DNA from: Bosea vaviloviae | Lineage (GTDB): Bacteria > Pseudomonadota > Alphaproteobacteria > Rhizobiales > Beijerinckiaceae | Direction of reading: 5' to 3' | Length of the DNA stretch: 64,000 bases | Assembly (NCBI RefSeq): GCF_001741865.1 | Contig: NZ_CP017147.1 | Coordinates: 1,267,001 to 1,331,000 of the forward strand | In this document: positions 47,060 through 55,719 of the stretch, one piece after another | How positions within the stretch are numbered: the stretch's first letter is position 1 | Layout: each line of letters begins with the position of its first letter | Program-made: the position numbers and the translations under genes | Notes under the pieces: model-generated | Seen by the model: the letters and a program-made list of their open reading frames with translations, nothing else | Database searches by the model: none | What the model was told of the DNA's origin: nothing

Positions 47060-48667
47060 GTGGAGATCAAAACCTTCGACTACATCGTCGTGGGCGCCGG
47101 GTCGGCGGGCTGCGTGCTCGCCGCCCGCCTTTCGGAGGCCGGGCGTCACAGCGTGCTGCTCGTGGAGGCCGGCGGCGCCGACACCAATCCTCTTATCCAC
47201 ATTCCCATGGGCTATCCGCGCCTCTTCGCGGACACTGCGATCAACTGGGCCTATGAGAGCGAGCCGGAGCCCGGACTTCAAGGCCGCACGCTCTTCCAGC
47301 CGCGCGGCAAGGTGCTCGGCGGCACGAGCTCGATCAACGGCATGGTCTATATCCGCGGTCAGCGGGAAGATTACGACGCGTGGGCGGAACAGGGCTGCGT
47401 CGGATGGGATTGGCAATCCGTGCTGCCGTATTTCCGCAAGGCGGAGGACCAGGTTCGCGGCGCCGACGATACGCATGGTGTTGGCGGGCCTCTCCCGGTC
47501 ACGGAGCCGGCCTATGTCTGGCCCATCGCCAAGACCTTCCTCGAGGCCTGCCGGCAGTCAGGACTATCAGCCAACGCGGACTTCAATGGCCCGAGCCAGG
47601 AAGGCTACGGGCTCTATCAGTCGACGATCCGCCGCGGGCGGCGGATGAGCGCGGCGGCAAGCTACCTCGCGCCGGCGCGCCATCGGCACAACCTGAAGAT
47701 TCGCACCAGAGCCCTCGTCACGCGTGTCGTGGTCGAGGATCGGCGCGCGCGCGGCATCGAATATCGTCTCGGGGCTGAACTGCGCCGGGCAAATGCGCTG
47801 CGCGAGGTGATCCTTGCGGGCGGCGCCTTCAACTCGCCTCAGCTCCTGCTGCTGTCCGGCATCGGCCCGGCGGGCGAGATCAGATCCCACAACCTGCCGG
47901 TCGTCTGCGATTGTCCAGACGTCGGGCGAAACCTCCAGGACCATTTCCAGACATCGTTGATCTACCGCTGCGGCCAGGGGCGGACCCTGAACGACTTTGC
48001 CCGAAGCCCGATACGGCAGGGAATCGCCCTCGCACGCTATCTGACGACCGGCGGCGGACCGCTCGCCGCCAACGGTCTGGCAACGGCCGCCTTCGTCCGG
48101 AGCAGGCCGGACCTGACGCGCCCGGATCTCAACCTCTACATCAATCCCGGCAGTGCAGCTAAGCGGGGGCGGGATGGTGTTGCGCCCGATGCTTTTTCCG
48201 GCTTCACCATGAGTCCCGTCCACATGACGCCGAAAGCACGCGGAAGCGTGCGCCTTCGCAGCGCCGAGCCGCATGACGCCCCCAGCATCAGCTTCGGCTT
48301 CCTGCAGCACGAGGACGATATCGCGGCATTGGTCTCGGGCATGCGCTGGATCCGGCGTCTGGCCGCCCAACCCTGCTGGGCACCTTGGCGGATCGAGGAG
48401 GTGGCGCCGGGACCACATATCGAAGGCGACCAGGATCTCGTCTCCGATCTCCGCGGGCGCGCCTTCTCGAACATGCATGCCGCCGGCACCTGCCGAATGG
48501 GGGCAGACTCGGGCTCCGTCGTCGATCTCGCGCTTCGCGTTCGAGGGATTGAGGCGCTGCGTGTTGTCGACGCATCGGTCATGCCGCGCCTCATCAACGG
48601 CAACACCAATGCGCCGACGATCATGATCGCCGAGAAGGCCGCGGACATGATCCGCAACAGCGTCTGA
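47060..48667 (+). CDS. GMC-family FAD oxidoreductase (choline dehydrogenase-like)
   Basis: The protein has 535 residues from a GTG at 47060. The FAD-binding start YIVVGAGSAGCVLAARLSE, the GMC signatures GRTLFQPRGKVLGGTSSING and GGAFNSPQLLLLSGIGP, and the C-terminal His/Asn region (NMHAAGTCRMGAD and INGNTNAPTIMIAEKA) are all present. Such flavoenzymes oxidise alcohols, often polyols or sugars. No signal peptide is seen. It lies 16 nt after the binding protein. It may carry out the first oxidation of the imported compound, which is inference. Confidence 0.93.
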   Translation: MEIKTFDYIVVGAGSAGCVLAARLSEAGRHSVLLVEAGGADTNPLIHIPMGYPRLFADTAINWAYESEPEPGLQGRTLFQPRGKVLGGTSSINGMVYIRGQREDYDAWAEQGCVGWDWQSVLPYFRKAEDQVRGADDTHGVGGPLPVTEPAYVWPIAKTFLEACRQSGLSANADFNGPSQEGYGLYQSTIRRGRRMSAAASYLAPARHRHNLKIRTRALVTRVVVEDRRARGIEYRLGAELRRANALREVILAGGAFNSPQLLLLSGIGPAGEIRSHNLPVVCDCPDVGRNLQDHFQTSLIYRCGQGRTLNDFARSPIRQGIALARYLTTGGGPLAANGLATAAFVRSRPDLTRPDLNLYINPGSAAKRGRDGVAPDAFSGFTMSPVHMTPKARGSVRLRSAEPHDAPSISFGFLQHEDDIAALVSGMRWIRRLAAQPCWAPWRIEEVAPGPHIEGDQDLVSDLRGRAFSNMHAAGTCRMGADSGSVVDLALRVRGIEALRVVDASVMPRLINGNTNAPTIMIAEKAADMIRNSV

Positions 48668-48708
48668 CAAGGCAACAGCTTCTGACAAGGCAACAGCTTC
48701 TGACAAGG
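48663..48708. repeat. 18-bp tandem direct repeat across the GMC stop codon
   Basis: TCTGACAAGGCAACAGCT is repeated twice exactly (48663-48680, 48681-48698) and a third, 10-bp partial copy follows. The first copy contains the TGA stop of the GMC gene. The last partial copy leads into the ribosome site of the SDR gene. Slippage or local duplication is the likely cause. Confidence 0.9.
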
Positions 48709-48716
48709 GAAGAGAG

Positions 48717-49460
48717 ATGTCCGAGCGGTTCGACGGCAAGCGCATCCTCGTTACGGGCGGCACGTCCGGTATCGGCCTGGCAGTGGCCAAGGCGTTCGGT
48801 GCGCTCGGCGCCGCGGTGACAGTGGCCGCGCGTTCCAAGGCGGGACTGGATCATGCTCTTGGTGTTCTCGCCGTCGATGGTGTGACGGCAGAAGCGCTCT
48901 GCTTCGATGTCTGCGACGAGGAGGACGTCGTCGCGGCCATTGCCGCGCGGCGGTTCGACGTTCTGGTGAACAATGCCGGCATCCATGCTCCCGGCAACAT
49001 TCTCGAGATTGCCTCGGAAACCTTCGACAGGATCATGGCGGTCAATGTGCGGGGTGCTTTTCTCGTGGCCCGAACTGTCGCGCGTTCTATGGTTTCTGCC
49101 GGCATCAAGGGCGTGATCATTCAGACATCGTCGCAGCTCGGGCATGTCGGCGCCGCCGGGAGGGCCAGCTACACGGCAAGCAAGCACGCGCTCGAGGGGC
49201 TGAACAAGTGCATGGCCCTCGATCTTGCGCCGCACGGAATCCGTTGTGTCTGTGTGTCGCCGACCTTCACGCGAACCGAGATGACGGAGCGGGTGTCGGC
49301 AACGTCAAAGGAATTCTCGGCGCAGGTTTCCCGCATGCCGCTGGCTCGGCTGGCAGAGCCCGAAGAAATCGCAAGCGTGATGGTTTTCGTCGCCAGTTCC
49401 GGGGCCGCAATGATTACGGGCTCATCGATCATGGCAGATGGCGGATGGACCTGCCTCTAA
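48717..49460 (+). CDS. Short-chain dehydrogenase/reductase (SDR)
   Basis: The protein has 247 residues. Cofactor motif TGGTSGIGLA is near residue 12, NNAGIHAPG near 85, and the catalytic Ser plus YTASK (Tyr-x3-Lys) near 145-155. These are the classical SDR features. The Asp after the second strand is not obvious, so NAD versus NADP use is undecided. It is the last gene of the divergent operon, following the tandem repeat. Together with the GMC, Gfo/Idh/MocA and hydroxyacid enzymes it makes four dehydrogenases in one regulon. Confidence 0.93.
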   Translation: MSERFDGKRILVTGGTSGIGLAVAKAFGALGAAVTVAARSKAGLDHALGVLAVDGVTAEALCFDVCDEEDVVAAIAARRFDVLVNNAGIHAPGNILEIASETFDRIMAVNVRGAFLVARTVARSMVSAGIKGVIIQTSSQLGHVGAAGRASYTASKHALEGLNKCMALDLAPHGIRCVCVSPTFTRTEMTERVSATSKEFSAQVSRMPLARLAEPEEIASVMVFVASSGAAMITGSSIMADGGWTCL

Positions 49461-49566
49461 AGGCCCCAACAGGCTCTAGATGTTTAGTCCCGGCATTTTC
49501 GGGCTCGACGTCCATCGCCTGCAGATGAGCTCGTAAGGCTCGTAGTCTTGTCCCGGGCCGCGCCGC

Positions 49567-51114
49567 TCAGGCCGCGCGAGTCATCGCGCGCGGGCTGGCC
49601 AGATGTTCCTTCAGGACCGTGCCTGCGGGATCGACCTCCTGGAGCCGGACATCATAGCTCCAGAGATCGGCAATGTGCTGGAGCACATGCGTCGCGGCGG
49701 TGTCCTGAAGCAGGCATCCGTTCACGACGGTATGGCGCAGCAGCAGCCGCCGGTCGCCGGCGAGGTCGACATCGACGACCTCGATATTGGGATCGGTCCA
49801 GCTGATGTCGTATTCGCGGGCGAGCTGGCGGCGGATCCGGCGATAGCCGGCTTCGTCATGGATCGCCTCGACCGTCACGCCCTCGCTTCGCGCCGGGTCG
49901 TCGCAGATGTGGAACATGCGCATCTGCCGCATCAGGCGCGGGCTGAGGAACTGGCTGATGAAACTCTCGTCGCGGTAATTGGCCCAGATGTCGCGCAGGA
50001 CGGCCATCGCGTCGCCGCTGCCGGCGATATCGGGAAACCACTCGCGGTCTTCCGCCTCGGGAGCGGTAACGATGCGTTCCAGGTCCTGCATCATCGCGAA
50101 GCCGAGCGCATAGGGATTGAAGCCGGGAAACCGCGGATGGTCAAAGGCTGGCTGAAACACGACATTGGAGTGCGAGGTCAGAAATTCGAGGAAGTTCCCG
50201 TCGCTGATCGCCTGCTTCTCGTGCAGCCGCGTCATGATGCGGTAATGGACATAGGTCGCGGTACCCTCGTTCATCACCTTGGTCTGCCGCTGCGGATGAA
50301 AATACTGCGCGACATGGCGCACGATCCGCAGGATCTCGCGCTGCCAGGCCTTCAGGCGGGGGGCGGATTTCTCCAGGAAATACAGCAGATTGTCCTGCGG
50401 TAGCCCAAGGACGGTGCGCCGCCGCTCGGCGCCGAGATCCAGGGCGCTCTTGCTGGGGCCGGCCGGCACGGTGCGCCAGAGGTCGTTGAAGATCTGCTCC
50501 TCATGCGCGCGGCGATCGCGCTCGCGCCTTTCCTCCTGGCGCAGGTCGAGCTTGCTCTTGCCGGGATAGCGGTGGACGCCGTGGGACATCAGCGCGTGCG
50601 CCGCGTCCAGCGTCCGCTCGACGGCCGCCTGGCCGTGGCGCTCCTCACAGCGCGCGATATAGCCCTTGGCGAAGTCGAGATAGTCGAGGATGCCTTCCGC
50701 GTCGGTCCAGGTCTTGAACAGATAGTTGTTCTTGAAGAAGTGGTTATGGCCAAAGGCGGCATGCGCGATGACCAGCGTCTGCATCGTCGCCGTGTTCTCC
50801 TCCATGAGGTAGGACACGCAAGGAGAGCTGTTGATGACGATCTCATAGGCCAGATCCCGCAGGCCCTTGCGGTAGAACGCCTCGTGATGGGCGAAATGCT
50901 TGCCGAAGGACCAATGTTTGTAGAACAGCGGCATGCCGGTGGAGGAGTAGGCGTCGAGCATCTGCTCGGCCGTGATGACCTCGATCTGGTTTGGATAGAC
51001 ATCCAGGCCGAGTTCGGAGAGCGCGATCTCCTGGCAGGCGTCATGGATCCGCTGGAGCGTGGTGAAGCTCCAATCGGCTCCCTCGAAAAGCGGTTCCATC
51101 GCGGCTGTTGTCAT
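49567..51114 (-). CDS. SpoVR-family protein (YcgB-like)
   Basis: The 515-residue length and sequence (DWSFTTLQRIHDACQEIA, YPNQIEVITAEQMLDAYSS, FYKHWSFGKHF) are typical of SpoVR/YcgB. No biochemical activity is firmly established. It follows the DUF444 gene with a 4-nt overlap (51111-51114), completing a PrkA-DUF444-SpoVR operon. In enterobacteria the relatives respond to stationary phase and stress. No transmembrane segment is visible. Confidence 0.93.
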   Translation of the reverse strand: MTTAAMEPLFEGADWSFTTLQRIHDACQEIALSELGLDVYPNQIEVITAEQMLDAYSSTGMPLFYKHWSFGKHFAHHEAFYRKGLRDLAYEIVINSSPCVSYLMEENTATMQTLVIAHAAFGHNHFFKNNYLFKTWTDAEGILDYLDFAKGYIARCEERHGQAAVERTLDAAHALMSHGVHRYPGKSKLDLRQEERRERDRRAHEEQIFNDLWRTVPAGPSKSALDLGAERRRTVLGLPQDNLLYFLEKSAPRLKAWQREILRIVRHVAQYFHPQRQTKVMNEGTATYVHYRIMTRLHEKQAISDGNFLEFLTSHSNVVFQPAFDHPRFPGFNPYALGFAMMQDLERIVTAPEAEDREWFPDIAGSGDAMAVLRDIWANYRDESFISQFLSPRLMRQMRMFHICDDPARSEGVTVEAIHDEAGYRRIRRQLAREYDISWTDPNIEVVDVDLAGDRRLLLRHTVVNGCLLQDTAATHVLQHIADLWSYDVRLQEVDPAGTVLKEHLASPRAMTRAA

Positions 51115-52385
51115 GATGGCGCCTTCTCATGTCCCTGGCGGCGCTGGAACAGCTCGCGGAAGACGGGGAAGATCTCGCTGCGATGGCTGACCTTGCGGAT
51201 CGAGAGCGGGGCGCCCTCCGAGCGCAACCGCTCATAGAGCCGCCACAGGGCGGAGTGGGACATCGATTCGCGGTCGGATTCGCCGACTTCGAGATAGGCG
51301 AAATACTGGCTGGCGGGCAGGATCGCGTCCTTGAGCAGGCGCTCTGTCGTGGCCTCGTCCGAATAGGAATTATCCCCGTCCGAGGCCTGGGCGGCGTAGA
51401 TGTTCCAGTCCTCGGGAGAATAGCGCTTCGCGATGACCGAGCGCATCGCCTCGAGCGCGCTCGAAACCAGCGTCCCGCCCGTTGCTGGGCTGTGGAAGAA
51501 GGTGTCCTCATCCACCTCCTCGGCCCGGTCCGTGTGACGGATGAAGACGAGTTCGACATGGCGGTAGCGCTGCGCCAGGAAAATATAGAGCAGCATGTAG
51601 AACCGCTTGGCGAGGTCCTTCATGTGCTCTGTCATCGAGCTGGACACATCCATCAGGCAAAACATCACGGCCTGCGCGACTGGCTTCGGCTCGTTCTCAT
51701 AGCGGCGGTAGCGCACATCGACGGGGTCGATATAGGGAATGCGCCGCACCTTGGCTTCGAGCGCCTTGACCTTGTCTTCGAGCACCAGGCGTAAGCCATC
51801 CTCCTCGCAGGCGGCGATTTCCGCCTGAAGCCGCGCGATCGTCTCGGAGTTCGGGCGGCGCAGCGCCATCCGGCGCATCATCGCAAGCCGCGTCGTGCGG
51901 TTGACCGCGATGTTGGCCGGCGACCCTGAGACCGAGTAGCCGGCGCGGACGGGGCTTTCATGCTCGGTCTCGGTGAGCCGCCGCTTGGCGAGATCGGGAA
52001 GCTCGAGATCGTCGAGGAAGACGTTGAGAAACTCCTCTCGGGTCAGGACGAAGCGGAAGGCATCCTCGCCTGCTCCCTCGCCGGCCTTGTCGGGCTTGCC
52101 GCCGCCGCTTCCTCCCGAGCGCGGCAGCACATCGCCTTCAATAAAGGTCTTGTTGCCGGGCAGCACGTGGTCATGCGTGCCCCCGCTCCCCCGGCGAAGG
52201 CTCGGCTCCTCCATCCCGTCCATCGGAATGCTGACTTCCCCGCCCTCCAGCACGTCCCGGATATTGCGGCTCTGCAGGGACTGCTTCACCGCTTGTTGTA
52301 CGACGCCCTTGGCCCGGCGCAGAAAACGCTGACGATTCTCGAGAGCCTTGCCGCGTGGGTTCAGGCGTCGGTCGACAATGTTCAT
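51111..52385 (-). CDS. DUF444 / YeaH-YhbH family protein
   Basis: The 424-residue protein belongs to the YeaH/YhbH family: the N-terminal NIVDRRLNPRGKALENRQRF and the von Willebrand A-like part with FCLMDVSSSMTEHMKDLAKR (MIDAS-type DxSxS) are clear. A Gly-rich loop lies around residues 80-105. It acts together with PrkA in a poorly understood stress pathway. It starts 20 nt after prkA and ends inside the SpoVR start, so the three genes are one unit. Confidence 0.93.
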   Translation of the reverse strand: MNIVDRRLNPRGKALENRQRFLRRAKGVVQQAVKQSLQSRNIRDVLEGGEVSIPMDGMEEPSLRRGSGGTHDHVLPGNKTFIEGDVLPRSGGSGGGKPDKAGEGAGEDAFRFVLTREEFLNVFLDDLELPDLAKRRLTETEHESPVRAGYSVSGSPANIAVNRTTRLAMMRRMALRRPNSETIARLQAEIAACEEDGLRLVLEDKVKALEAKVRRIPYIDPVDVRYRRYENEPKPVAQAVMFCLMDVSSSMTEHMKDLAKRFYMLLYIFLAQRYRHVELVFIRHTDRAEEVDEDTFFHSPATGGTLVSSALEAMRSVIAKRYSPEDWNIYAAQASDGDNSYSDEATTERLLKDAILPASQYFAYLEVGESDRESMSHSALWRLYERLRSEGAPLSIRKVSHRSEIFPVFRELFQRRQGHEKAPS

Positions 52386-52404
52386 GATGGCTCCCGCGCC
52401 TGGC

Positions 52405-54348
52405 TCAGCCAGCCTGCTTCACGCGCATGTACCATTCGATCAAACGCCGGACCTGGCGTTCGGTATAACCACGCTCCACCATGCGCGAGACGAACTCGCC
52501 ATGCTTCTTCTCGCTCTCGCCGTCCTTCTTCGAGCCGAAGGAAATCACCGGCAAGAGGTCCTCGACCTGCGAGAACATCCGCTTCTCGATGACTTCGCGG
52601 ATCTTCTCATAGCCGGTCCAGGACGGGTTCTTGCCGCCATTGCTCGCCCGCGAGCGCAGGCAGAACTTGACGATCTCGTTGCGGAAATCCTTCGGATTGG
52701 CGATTCCCGCCGGTTTCTCGATCTTGGTCAGCTCCTGATTGAGCAGTTCGCGGTCGAGCAACTGGCCGGTGTCGGCATCCTTGAAGTCGACATCCTCGAT
52801 CCAGGCGTCGGCATAGTCGACGTAGCGGTCGAACAGGTTCTGCCCATAATCCGCATAGGATTCGAGATAGGCCTTCTGGACTTCGTGACCGATGAACTCC
52901 GCATAGCGCGGGGCAAGGTCGGCCTTGATGAATTCGAGATAGCGCTTCTCGGTCTCATCAGGGAGCTGCTCGCGGCGGATGGCCTGTTCCAGCACATACA
53001 TCAGATGCACCGGGTCGGCGCCGAGCTCGATCGTGTCGTGGTTGAAGGTTGCCGCCAGGACCTTGAAGGCAAAGCGCGTCGAGATGCCGTCCATGCCTTC
53101 GTCCATGCCGGCGGCGTCACGATATTCCTGGACGCTGCGGGCTTTTGGATCGGTCTCCCGGAGGCTGTCGCCATCATAGGCACGCATCTTGGCGAACAAG
53201 GTCGAGTTCTCGTGGTTGCGCAGCCGCGAGAGAACCGAGAACCGCGCCAGCATCGATAATGTCCCGGGCGCGCAAGGGGCACTGCTGAGCGCCGAGCCCT
53301 CGATCAGCTTGTCATAGATCCTCTGCTCTTCGGTCGCCCTCAGGCAGTAGGGCACCTTGATGACGCAGATCCGGTCGATGAAGGCCTCGTTGTTCTTGTT
53401 GCTCTTGAAGCTCTGCCACTCCGCCTCGTTGGAGTGCGCGAGGATGACGCCGGAGAAGGGGATGGCGCCGATGTTCTCGGTGCCGTTGTAGTTGCCCTCC
53501 TGCGTCGCCGTCAGCAGCGGATGCAGCATCTTGATCGGCGCCTTGAACATCTCGACGAATTCGAGGACGCCCTGGTTGGCGCGGTTGAGGCCGCCCGAAT
53601 AGCTGTAGGCGTCGGGGTCGTTCTGGGAGAAGTTTTCGAGCTTGCGGATGTCGACCTTGCCGACGAGCGAGGAGATGTCCTGGTTGTTCTCGTCTCCGGG
53701 CTCGGTCTTGGCGATGGCGATCTGGCGCAGGCGCGAAGGCTGCAGCTTGACGACCTGGAAGCGGGAAATGTCGCCGCCGAACGTCTCGAGCCGCTTGAGG
53801 CACCAGGGGCTCATCAGGCCCGTCAGCCACCGCTGCGGAATGCCGTAGCGCTGCTCGAGGATGGGGCCCATCGTTCCGGGGTCGAAGAGGTTCAGCGGGC
53901 TCTCGAAGACGGGGCTGATCTCGTCGCCGGCCTTCAGCACATAGATGGGGTGGGCCTCCATCAATGATTTGAGCCGTTCGGCGAGGGACGACTTGCCGCC
54001 GCCGACCGGGCCGAGCAGGTAGAGGATCTGCTTGCGCTCCTCGAGACCCTGGGCGGCGTGACGGAAGAAGGAGACGATACGCTCGATCGTCTCTTCCATG
54101 CCGTAGAAGCCGGCAAAGGCCGGATAGGTCCGGATGGTTCGGTTCAAAAAAATACGGCCAAGGCGAGGATCCTTGGCCGTGTCGATCATCTGAGGCTCGC
54201 CGATGGCCGCCAGCAGCCGTTCGGCTGCATTAGCGTATAGCATCGGATCGCCTCTGCAGGCCTCCAAGTAGTCGGAGATCGGCATATCCGTCTCGCGGCG
54301 CGCCTCATAGGAGCGAGCGAAGGCGTTGAACAAAGAGTCGTTGTACAT
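52405..54348 (-). CDS. prkA: PrkA-family serine protein kinase / AAA+ protein (YeaG-like)
   Basis: From the ATG at 54348 (ribosome site AGAGGG) it has 647 residues, the usual PrkA/YeaG length. The AAA+ Walker A LLGPVGGGKSSLAERL lies near residue 115. The C-terminal PrkA kinase-like domain has CVIKVPYCLRATEEQRIYDK and the long helical tail. It is described as a Ser kinase in Bacillus and related bacteria. It heads the operon with DUF444 and SpoVR. An extension to 54429 in the ORF has no family match. Confidence 0.94.
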   Translation of the reverse strand: MYNDSLFNAFARSYEARRETDMPISDYLEACRGDPMLYANAAERLLAAIGEPQMIDTAKDPRLGRIFLNRTIRTYPAFAGFYGMEETIERIVSFFRHAAQGLEERKQILYLLGPVGGGKSSLAERLKSLMEAHPIYVLKAGDEISPVFESPLNLFDPGTMGPILEQRYGIPQRWLTGLMSPWCLKRLETFGGDISRFQVVKLQPSRLRQIAIAKTEPGDENNQDISSLVGKVDIRKLENFSQNDPDAYSYSGGLNRANQGVLEFVEMFKAPIKMLHPLLTATQEGNYNGTENIGAIPFSGVILAHSNEAEWQSFKSNKNNEAFIDRICVIKVPYCLRATEEQRIYDKLIEGSALSSAPCAPGTLSMLARFSVLSRLRNHENSTLFAKMRAYDGDSLRETDPKARSVQEYRDAAGMDEGMDGISTRFAFKVLAATFNHDTIELGADPVHLMYVLEQAIRREQLPDETEKRYLEFIKADLAPRYAEFIGHEVQKAYLESYADYGQNLFDRYVDYADAWIEDVDFKDADTGQLLDRELLNQELTKIEKPAGIANPKDFRNEIVKFCLRSRASNGGKNPSWTGYEKIREVIEKRMFSQVEDLLPVISFGSKKDGESEKKHGEFVSRMVERGYTERQVRRLIEWYMRVKQAG

Positions 54349-54720
54349 GAGCCCTCTGCATATGGTTATGCCGTGGCTCGACGCAGGCATACGAGAATCA
54401 GCTACGCCCCTGGTCGAAACACGGCGCACGTCAACTGCGAATCAGCATCTGCTATCGCTTGATAGGATGCGCTCAAGCGCGGCGCTCGCAATGAATAAAA
54501 ATGTGCACCGGCTGTTTTGTTCCATGCATCTGCGAATAAATTGTGCTCAACCGCTGTAGGTCTCGGTCTGCCGTTGCGTCATCGGGCCGCGTTCCGGTGC
54601 CGTGGCGCGCGGGTTGGGATCGACCGGTGACTGGAACGGGGGAAGGCCGGGCGAGCGCTCATTGAAGAGTCGATACGAGGCCGCAACCGCGTTCGGGCTG
54701 TCGGCCTAGCCCGGCTTGCT
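54349..54720. other. Promoter region of prkA and gene remnant
   Basis: The 372-bp gap has AT-richer sequence near prkA (54430-54545), where its promoter should lie. Minus-strand codons 54547-54705 stay open between two stops and look coding-like (ERSPGLPPFQSPVDPNPRA), with no good start codon. That could be the end of a decayed gene. Nothing else is seen. Confidence 0.4.
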
Positions 54721-55632
54721 TCAGGTCGTGTCCGCGCCTTGCGCGGCCGGCAATTCCTTCGTCAACATCAGCGCAAAACTCTCGCTCACTGGGGGCAAGG
54801 TCCGGCCGCTGCGCTTGATGAGCGCGATCTGACGCGCGAAATTCGCGGCGTTCAGGGGGCGGGAGCGCAAGGTCTGCTCGGCGCGCACCTCCATCGCCGA
54901 ACCCGGCAGGATCGCGACCCCGAGGCCCGCGCGCACCATCCCGACCGCGGTCGACATATAGGTCGCTTCCGCACCGACGATCGGCTGATGGCCCGCAGTC
55001 AGGAAGGCGGCATCGACGATCGCCCTGACGCTGGTCGCAGGGTCCATCAGGACCAGCGGGAGAGGTGCGATGTCGTCGATGGTGACGGAATCGAGATTGC
55101 CTAATTTGTGACCATCGGGAAAAACCACATGCATGTGATCCTGCGTTCGGTGCAGCACTTCGAGGTCGGGGTCATTCAGCGCCCCGCCCATGATGCCGAG
55201 GTCGACCTGCTCCTGCCGGGTCAGCTCGGCGACACGGCTTGCGATCACGTCACGGATGACGAAGCTGACTTGCGGGTTCGTCCGGCGGAAGGCCGCGATG
55301 ATCTCCGGCAGGATGCCTGAGGCATAGGATGGCAGCACAGCCAGCCGCACCACCCCTTGCTGGCCTTGCGCGAGCTGGCGCGTATCCCCGACGACCGCGT
55401 CGAGATCGCTGAGGATACGCCCGAGCTGAGGCGCCAGCTCCCGGCCGATCCGGGTCAGCGACACGCTGCGGGTGTTGCGGTCGAACAGGCGGATGCCGAG
55501 CCCGTCCTCGAGCTTCTGGATCTGAACCGTCAGCGCCGGCTGCGACAGGTTCAGGCAACCGGCCGCCCGGGTGAAGCTGCCGAATTGCGCCACGGCGACG
55601 AAAGCGCGCAACTGGCGAACGTCGATATTCAT
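54721..55632 (-). CDS. LysR-family transcriptional regulator
   Basis: The protein has 303 residues. The helix-turn-helix reads GSFTRAAGCLNLSQPALTVQ, followed by the linker helix and a type 2 periplasmic-binding-like effector domain. It is divergent from the AtuA-like gene, with an inverted repeat in the 87-bp gap. This is the usual arrangement for a LysR activator of the operon opposite. The effector is unknown. Confidence 0.93.
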   Translation of the reverse strand: MNIDVRQLRAFVAVAQFGSFTRAAGCLNLSQPALTVQIQKLEDGLGIRLFDRNTRSVSLTRIGRELAPQLGRILSDLDAVVGDTRQLAQGQQGVVRLAVLPSYASGILPEIIAAFRRTNPQVSFVIRDVIASRVAELTRQEQVDLGIMGGALNDPDLEVLHRTQDHMHVVFPDGHKLGNLDSVTIDDIAPLPLVLMDPATSVRAIVDAAFLTAGHQPIVGAEATYMSTAVGMVRAGLGVAILPGSAMEVRAEQTLRSRPLNAANFARQIALIKRSGRTLPPVSESFALMLTKELPAAQGADTT

Positions 55633-55633
55633 A

Positions 55634-55662
55634 ATGAATGACTATCACTCTGATAGATTCAT
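55634..55662. promoter_or_regulatory. LysR-type binding site candidate
   Basis: ATGAAT-GA-CTATC and GATAG-ATTCAT form an inverted repeat with a 5-nt centre and a 2-nt bulge. It lies 2 nt upstream of the lysR start and 58 nt upstream of the AtuA-like start. Confidence 0.5.
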
Positions 55663-55719
55663 TTCAATTGTGTGATCAATCCGCTGGTGCTCCTATACAG
55701 CCGGTTTTCGGAGGCGGTG

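Noticed and set aside
39024..49460. Prophage, CRISPR array or insertion sequence in the window
   Set aside because: No integrase, transposase, phage structural gene or regular spaced repeat was found anywhere in the 64 kb.
54440..54520. GGAAC motif upstream of prkA as an EcfG promoter
   Set aside because: GGAAC is present on the minus strand, but 16-17 nt further the sequence is ATTT/TTTT instead of CGTT, so it does not meet the consensus.
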